Positions 31,630 to 35,850 of a stretch of 35,850 nucleotides of DNA are shown piece by piece. This DNA is from Candidatus Methanoperedens sp. (lineage in GTDB: Archaea; Halobacteriota; Methanosarcinia; Methanosarcinales; Methanoperedenaceae): positions 1 through 35,850 of the forward strand of contig JAPZAP010000051.1 of the NCBI GenBank assembly GCA_027460585.1, in the 5' to 3' direction. Positions within the stretch are counted from its first letter, which is position 1, and each line of letters begins with the position of its first letter. Made by a program: the position numbers and the translations under genes. Under the pieces are notes generated by a model. It was not told where the DNA came from. It saw only the letters and a program-made list of their open reading frames with translations, and did no database searches.

Positions 31630-32379
31630 CTTGGAAGCAAGCGTGGATTTCACATCACATATTTCCGTAAATCCGCAATACTGGCATGGCGCATCACCGG
31701 GTCTTTCCGGCATAAAACCATCCTGTATCTTTTTTATCCTTTCCCTTACCTGTAGGACTTTCCTGCGCTCATGCCGCTTGATAACGACAGGTCGTACAAT
31801 GCCCCAGCGCGCATATTCGACGAACCCTTTTTCAATAATTGAAACAAATTTTTCTTCAACTAGAATTGAATAAGCGGTCAACTGGAGTCGATCTCCCTGC
31901 CAGACGCCATTCTCAGGCATTTTGCCGGTTTTTATTATGGAGGGTATAAAGTTCTCGTTTATTTTTATCATCCTGTCAGGACTGCCAGTCAGTTCGAATT
32001 TTGTTGAGCACAAAACGGGTTCATCACAAACGAATTCACTTGAATAGAAATCGTTATTCAAGGACAGATTAGAACTGATCGTATCAAGTAGGGACGAAAC
32101 CTCCGCAATGGATTTTTCCAGTGTTTCATCATCAACATTTTTTAATTCATTAGGATAGATGACCCTGATCTCATTTGAGATCCTTTCAAGCTGGGTTTTC
32201 AGGAAAGAAAGGTTGTCATTGCTCAAAACTGCAGAATCATATGTCAATGCCAGCTCTTTTAATATGATCCTCTCAAGGTAACCTGATGATATCTCATTAA
32301 TCAGATCATGTCCCCGATTCATGAAATAGCACATCCTGGGACATTTTAGGTAGGTGGTGATGTCTGAGACTTTGATCAT
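31621..32379 (-). CDS. Solitary Cas4/Dna2-like PD-(D/E)XK nuclease
   Basis: 252 residues. The [4Fe-4S] ligands of Cas4 are visible: C13 (or C17) in LKCPRMCYFM, and C232, C235, C241 in PCQYCGFTEIC. Nuclease core: GSPDRMIK gives the metal-binding Asp, GDRLQLTAYSIL the Q-x3-Y motif. The expected E-x-K is I-I-K here (FIPSIIKTGK), so the catalytic Glu looks replaced, and cleavage is uncertain. Cas4 trims prespacers in CRISPR adaptation, but no CRISPR array or other cas gene is in the window; solitary Cas4-like proteins are common in archaea outside CRISPR loci. 62 bp from pgi. Confidence 0.82.
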   Translation of the reverse strand: MIKVSDITTYLKCPRMCYFMNRGHDLINEISSGYLERIILKELALTYDSAVLSNDNLSFLKTQLERISNEIRVIYPNELKNVDDETLEKSIAEVSSLLDTISSNLSLNNDFYSSEFVCDEPVLCSTKFELTGSPDRMIKINENFIPSIIKTGKMPENGVWQGDRLQLTAYSILVEEKFVSIIEKGFVEYARWGIVRPVVIKRHERRKVLQVRERIKKIQDGFMPERPGDAPCQYCGFTEICDVKSTLASKFF

Positions 32380-32441
32380 GGGACGTGTAAATATCCCAGG
32401 CGTTTAAAATATTAATGGAATCTGGAAATGATGATATAAAA

Positions 32442-33173
32442 TTATTGACTCAGTATTTCTTCAAATACCCATTCATGCTCATGCGGATTTTTAAGGAATT
32501 CAAGTTTATTCAAATCCCGCACAAGCCCGTACATCTCTTTATTTTTCTGCAATCCCAATTCTATTAGATTTGCAGGTTCAAAGAACCTTATTTCTGGAAC
32601 ATAATCATATTTAGTATTGGTTACCATTCCTGTTTCCAGGAAGAAATATGCTCCGCCTCTTTTTTCCTTTATAGGAGGATATATGGATTCAAAATGGTCA
32701 GCCACCCAGTTAGCCATTTTCAAAACCTTGTTCGATGCATTGATGGTAAGATGCCCGTATCCGGGTGGAATTATTATCTTGTCGCCTTCGCGTGCTTTTA
32801 TCAGGATCACATCCTCGATGCCTTCCCCATCAGGTTTTTGCAGTAAATAATGGGCTTCACCGCCCAAGACTTCATATATTTCAGGAAAAGTGACATTGGT
32901 CCCGGGTACAAGAGGATGGTAATGACCTGCAGTTTTCACATATTCACAGCCAAGCATCCGGGGTGGGATGACGGTAATATCGTACCTGAGGCCATGTTCT
33001 TTGATCAAAAGCGCGTCTTTCTTGCTAATTGATAGATCGCGGTACATATAATATAATTCAACATTTTCCGCACGGGAAAGCCAGTCATGGTCATAGATGA
33101 CATCTTTCATATCAGAAAGCATTCGAACATTAGCTTTAACCCTGTTTGATCCAAATTCCAGTATGGTCTCCAT
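32442..33173 (-). CDS. pgiA: Archaeal cupin-type glucose-6-phosphate isomerase
   Basis: 243 residues. The cupin metal site is H84, H86 (TAGHYHPLVPGTNVTFPEIYEVLGG), E98 and H141 (PPGYGHLTIN), matching the Fe/Ni/Zn site of the Pyrococcus enzyme. It interconverts glucose-6-phosphate and fructose-6-phosphate. It is unrelated to the bacterial/eukaryotic isomerase. The protein is longer than the ~190-residue Pyrococcus form, as in methanosarcinal and Archaeoglobus homologues, because of a C-terminal extension after YDYVPEIRFFEP. Confidence 0.93.
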   Translation of the reverse strand: METILEFGSNRVKANVRMLSDMKDVIYDHDWLSRAENVELYYMYRDLSISKKDALLIKEHGLRYDITVIPPRMLGCEYVKTAGHYHPLVPGTNVTFPEIYEVLGGEAHYLLQKPDGEGIEDVILIKAREGDKIIIPPGYGHLTINASNKVLKMANWVADHFESIYPPIKEKRGGAYFFLETGMVTNTKYDYVPEIRFFEPANLIELGLQKNKEMYGLVRDLNKLEFLKNPHEHEWVFEEILSQ

Positions 33174-33253
33174 TGTGTACTAGTCTGATATGATTATATA
33201 AAAATCATTTCATTTGTTTGTTGTCATTTTTGCTTTTTTCAATCGTGCAGGAT

Positions 33254-33853
33254 TTATTCCTGGGGGAATAATGAAGATACCTTTTCCGGATAGAATGAAA
33301 AGATGTTACCCGAAGTGATCAATACCATGCCGGACCAGAAGATCAACAAGTGGTAGGGACTATCTTGAAAGTTCACGAAATTAAATATTAATATAACTAC
33401 CCCAAGATGCAGGAGTGATGAACCAAGCCTTACTATATATCCTTCCTTCTCGAACCTGATAGTCCTGCTCTTTTTAATTGTCAATATGAGTACAATAGCT
33501 TGAACTGCGGTCATCGCCACAAGGATAAAACCCAGTCCTGTTTCCAGGCCAGAAAAAATAGTAAGGATTATGGTAATTCCAAGGACCAATGCGCTGGATT
33601 TTATCATTGTCTCCTGCTCGAATAGCCTTTTGGGAATACAAAGACCAAGCGAAATAAGAAGCAGTACAAGGAATGGATAAATGTATAAGTTCATCTCATC
33701 GATGTACTGGCTGTATTGCGCGGTTTGTGTCCACTGGGCATCGACTGCCAGATAATTATAATATGTAATTCCATAAAGGCTCACAGCTCCTATTCCAAAA
33801 AGGATAAGTGTTGTAATGATAATTAAATAATAATCGTAATTCCTGGGCTTCAT
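33254..33853 (-). CDS. Membrane protein paired with CcmF/CcsA-like gene
   Basis: 199 residues from ATG 33853, whose first base overlaps the previous stop (ATGA). The frame is open 34 codons further up but that lies inside the CcmF/CcsA gene. About six hydrophobic segments, starting YYLIIITTLILFGIGAVSLYG and ending LLIFWSGMVLITSGNIFSF. Region SSLLHLGVVILIFNFVNFQDSPYHL recalls the middle part of CcmF (SxHLGV...). Thus the two genes could be a split CcmF, the larger part carrying the WWD heme motif and this one the downstream helices. Assignment by context and one motif, not certain. Confidence 0.75.
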   Translation of the reverse strand: MKPRNYDYYLIIITTLILFGIGAVSLYGITYYNYLAVDAQWTQTAQYSQYIDEMNLYIYPFLVLLLISLGLCIPKRLFEQETMIKSSALVLGITIILTIFSGLETGLGFILVAMTAVQAIVLILTIKKSRTIRFEKEGYIVRLGSSLLHLGVVILIFNFVNFQDSPYHLLIFWSGMVLITSGNIFSFYPEKVSSLFPQE

Positions 33854-34836
33854 GGCTGCACCACTGAATGTATTCCCGGAACAATATATGTGAGCAGATA
33901 GGTAAATATCAAAGACGCAAAACATATTATACCAAGATATGCGGTAGTTTTCCACATTTTGCCTCTGCTGACATATATGCGGGAATGAAGATACGCGCTA
34001 TAAAGAACCCACATCATTATCGAGCCGCTAATCTTGGGGTCCCACCACCATGCGCTGTCCTTCCATGCCTCTATCGCCCAGGGGTATCCGATAAGCATTC
34101 CCGTCGTGAGAAAAAGATAACCGATCTTTGAATACCTGTAGGCGATCTCATCATATATCCGGTCATTTTTAAGAAGCATAAAAACGCAAGCTGCAAAAGT
34201 GATAATCAGGGATGCATAAGCTATAAAGAGCATGGGGGGATGTGTCCACATATATGTTGAATTATAATAATACGTTATTCGACCGTATAGTGTTCCTGCT
34301 ACCTGGAAAATTGTCATATCACTTCTTAGAAGCGCTGCAAAATATTGCGTTATTTCACTATGTACTATCGGAAGAGGATCTTTGAAAGGATTTGACCAGA
34401 AATATATTATCACGGAAAAAATTGATAGAATTACCCCAAGAAAAGACATTATATCTTTCCTTCGCTTAACGGTCAAAGCAAACACGGATGCACACATCGC
34501 CCAGAAATATAATTTTTCGCTTTCGATCCATAAGGGAATAGCAAAACGGCTGCTTTCAACCGGGATCATTTGTCGCATTGCGGCAGGATACTCTATCAAA
34601 ACAGTATTATATATTTGCAGATGGAACCATGCGAGAATCAGGAATCCCAACAAGTAAAGTCCTGTTGAAACATATAAACATTTTAATAAATAATCAAAAT
34701 ATTTGTTCTCCCGTTTTATCAAATAAAGAATCGAAAAAGTACCTAGAAATAAAGATATAAACAATAGATAAGTGATAACAGGCTGGCCTATCAGTCCCAG
34801 CGTTTCCCTTGCAGCGAGATATTCTGTATAACCCAT
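33850..34836 (-). CDS. ccmF: Cytochrome c assembly protein, CcmF/CcsA WWD type
   Basis: 328 residues with about eight membrane helices. The heme-handling WWD motif reads AWKDSAWWWDPKISGSIMMW (258-277). Conserved membrane-boundary histidines are H199 in MWTHPPM and H284 in YLHSR. This family presents heme to apocytochrome c outside the membrane for attachment to CxxCH cysteines. It is overlapped by 4 bp with the next membrane gene and follows UPF0200-UPF0201 by 30 bp, so these four may share a transcript. Archaeal Ccm systems often have CcmF in two pieces. Presence of this gene means c-type cytochromes are made. Confidence 0.9.
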   Translation of the reverse strand: MGYTEYLAARETLGLIGQPVITYLLFISLFLGTFSILYLIKRENKYFDYLLKCLYVSTGLYLLGFLILAWFHLQIYNTVLIEYPAAMRQMIPVESSRFAIPLWIESEKLYFWAMCASVFALTVKRRKDIMSFLGVILSIFSVIIYFWSNPFKDPLPIVHSEITQYFAALLRSDMTIFQVAGTLYGRITYYYNSTYMWTHPPMLFIAYASLIITFAACVFMLLKNDRIYDEIAYRYSKIGYLFLTTGMLIGYPWAIEAWKDSAWWWDPKISGSIMMWVLYSAYLHSRIYVSRGKMWKTTAYLGIICFASLIFTYLLTYIVPGIHSVVQP

Positions 34837-34866
34837 TAATTATCCTGCTCCATTTTTTCCATGTGT

Positions 34867-35289
34867 TTACAGTTCTATCTCCATGACAGGCTTGCCATCC
34901 TCTGTCTGGGGAGCCAGCCAGTCGATAATAGTCAGTAGGTCATCCTCAGTATCCGCCGAAATTTCCACCTCGATCGAGCCCAGGCTTTCCTCACCTGCCG
35001 GGAAATTCAATTTGCCGATAAAAGCGACCTGCTTGTTCAACCTGAATCGTGTTGAATATCCCTCTATCCCGTTAAGGAATAATCGACGCGCAGTATCAAG
35101 TATCCTTTCTTCCCTCAGGCGCAAATGAAGTGTCCTTAAGCTTTCAAAGTCTCCCTCACCGCAAAGCCCTGAAATTGCAGAATCCTGAAGCTCAAAAGAT
35201 AACGGGAAAAAATTCAATATGGCTTGTTCTACTTTTTCCTGCACTTCCGTTGGATTAACATGTGCAAAAACCGCAACTTTCGCGTTCAT
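34867..35289 (-). CDS. UPF0201 family RNA-binding-like protein
   Basis: 140 residues. Family blocks are KVAVFAHVNPTEVQEKVEQAILNFFP, LRLREERILDTARRLFLNGI, FRLNKQVAFIGKLNFPAGEESLGSIEVEI and the end DWLAPQTEDGKPVMEIEL. UPF0201 (COG1325) has an L5/RNA-binding-like fold and occurs in nearly all archaea; exact role unknown. It overlaps the UPF0200 kinase gene by 4 bp (ATGA), the standard archaeal pairing. Confidence 0.92.
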   Translation of the reverse strand: MNAKVAVFAHVNPTEVQEKVEQAILNFFPLSFELQDSAISGLCGEGDFESLRTLHLRLREERILDTARRLFLNGIEGYSTRFRLNKQVAFIGKLNFPAGEESLGSIEVEISADTEDDLLTIIDWLAPQTEDGKPVMEIEL

Positions 35290-35825
35290 ATATTTCCCAG
35301 CAATTGTTCCATTTTTTCCCGGAATTTCTCTATGCTTCCTGTGTTATCGCTATTGATGTCAGCTTTTTCTATCGCCCTGTCAAGTCCCCATCCTTTTTCC
35401 CGCTCATCACGTCTTATTAATTCTTCCATGCTTTTCATATCATCCGAACGGGCACGCTTTTTTACCCTTTCGAACCTGATCTCAAAAGGAGTATTGATCG
35501 CAATGAGCCTGAAATCATTGCCGAATTCTTGTTTATAATATTCTATTTCATTGATATTTCGTATTCCATCGACAACGACAACCTTTGATTTTATCGAACG
35601 GATCTTTGGGACACATCGTTTTGCGATCACATCCATCCCTTCTTCACGCCTGAGAGCAGTTCCAGTGCCGCCGATGTTTTCATCAGTAGGGGGTAAACAC
35701 CTTTTCGCGGTTTCTTCCCTGACTATGTCTCCCATATTGACAACAGGAATTCCCAGTTTTTTTGCTATCGCTGCTGCTTCTGATTTTCCGGATGCGGGCA
35801 TTCCAACAAATGCAATGAGCTTCAT
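35286..35825 (-). CDS. UPF0200 family nucleotide kinase-like ATPase
   Basis: 179 residues. P-loop GMPASGKSE at 8-16, VVNMGDIVREE, the lid-like RFERVKKRARSDDMKSMEELIRRDEREKGWGLDRAIEKAD, and VVVDGIRNINEIEYY define UPF0200, an archaeal relative of dephospho-CoA kinase and adenylate kinase. The phosphate acceptor has not been established. Translationally coupled to UPF0201 downstream. The window ends 25 bp beyond its ATG. Confidence 0.92.
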   Translation of the reverse strand: MKLIAFVGMPASGKSEAAAIAKKLGIPVVNMGDIVREETAKRCLPPTDENIGGTGTALRREEGMDVIAKRCVPKIRSIKSKVVVVDGIRNINEIEYYKQEFGNDFRLIAINTPFEIRFERVKKRARSDDMKSMEELIRRDEREKGWGLDRAIEKADINSDNTGSIEKFREKMEQLLGNI

Positions 35826-35850
35826 GAAAACGATTAATTTAGCTGCATGA

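Noticed and set aside
31621-32379. Evidence for a CRISPR-Cas locus from the Cas4-like gene
   Set aside because: No repeats or other cas genes lie within the window; neighbours are pgi and an unrelated small gene.

Overview
The window reads as chromosome of a methane-metabolising archaeon of the Methanosarcinales, most likely close to 'Candidatus Methanoperedens' (ANME-2d). The archaeal assignment rests on formylmethanofuran:tetrahydromethanopterin formyltransferase (ftr), archaeosine TgtA, the archaeal cupin glucose-6-phosphate isomerase, a diphthamide ligase, archaeal families UPF0058, UPF0200, UPF0201, UPF0212, DUF357 and DUF2769, TATA-type promoters and many weak or absent Shine-Dalgarno sites. 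A siroheme-dependent heme branch plus a CcmF/CcsA heme-handling protein means this lineage makes c-type cytochromes. The exact genus is inference.

Layout. 1-2020 is a scar-like island: a C-terminally truncated DUF262 gene, and a RelE-type toxin/antitoxin pair lying between two fragments of the 3' end of an enolase gene. 2107-7145 holds mutS and three redox or unknown genes (zinc-free MDR oxidoreductase, DUF2769, flavodoxin-fold protein). 7146-9600 is AT-rich and accessory: an array of CCGTNACGG sites at exactly 27-bp steps, a 14-bp inverted repeat, a nine-codon mini-ORF, an HNH protein, a tyrosine recombinase whose C-terminal third differs sharply in GC, and a small HExxH protein. 9857-13665 is housekeeping: circularly permuted GTPase, YwbE, Dut, TgtA, a second 27-bp-period array, and tRNA-Ser(GCU). 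13968-19700 has a lipoprotein, a membrane-anchored thioredoxin, thiI, and a tight radC-mobA-fdhD-mobB run for molybdopterin-enzyme maturation, plus a 52-codon gene. 20191-22564 is a tetrapyrrole cluster (siroheme decarboxylase, precorrin-2 dehydrogenase, glutamyl-tRNA reductase). 22570-26206 carries DUF357-UPF0212-dph6, a nitroreductase, ftr and UPF0058. 26505-31607 is rich in little-known proteins: a copper-ligand-less cupredoxin lipoprotein, a membrane/PNPOx fusion next to a soluble PNPOx paralogue, a methyltransferase, a protein of seven gapless 32-residue repeats, a stand-alone RAM domain and a DUF5371-like gene behind a double operator. 31621-35825 has a solitary Cas4-like nuclease, pgi, a CcmF/CcsA pair and UPF0201/UPF0200.

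Most notable signals: the two 27-bp-period arrays, which share one odd-length palindrome and sit in non-coding DNA about 6 kb apart; the UPF0058 gene that appears to start on ATA behind a near-perfect Shine-Dalgarno; the enolase remnants around the toxin-antitoxin pair; and the exact 32-residue repeat protein. No CRISPR array, rRNA operon or complete insertion sequence was seen. All assignments come from reading the sequence; no database search was run.
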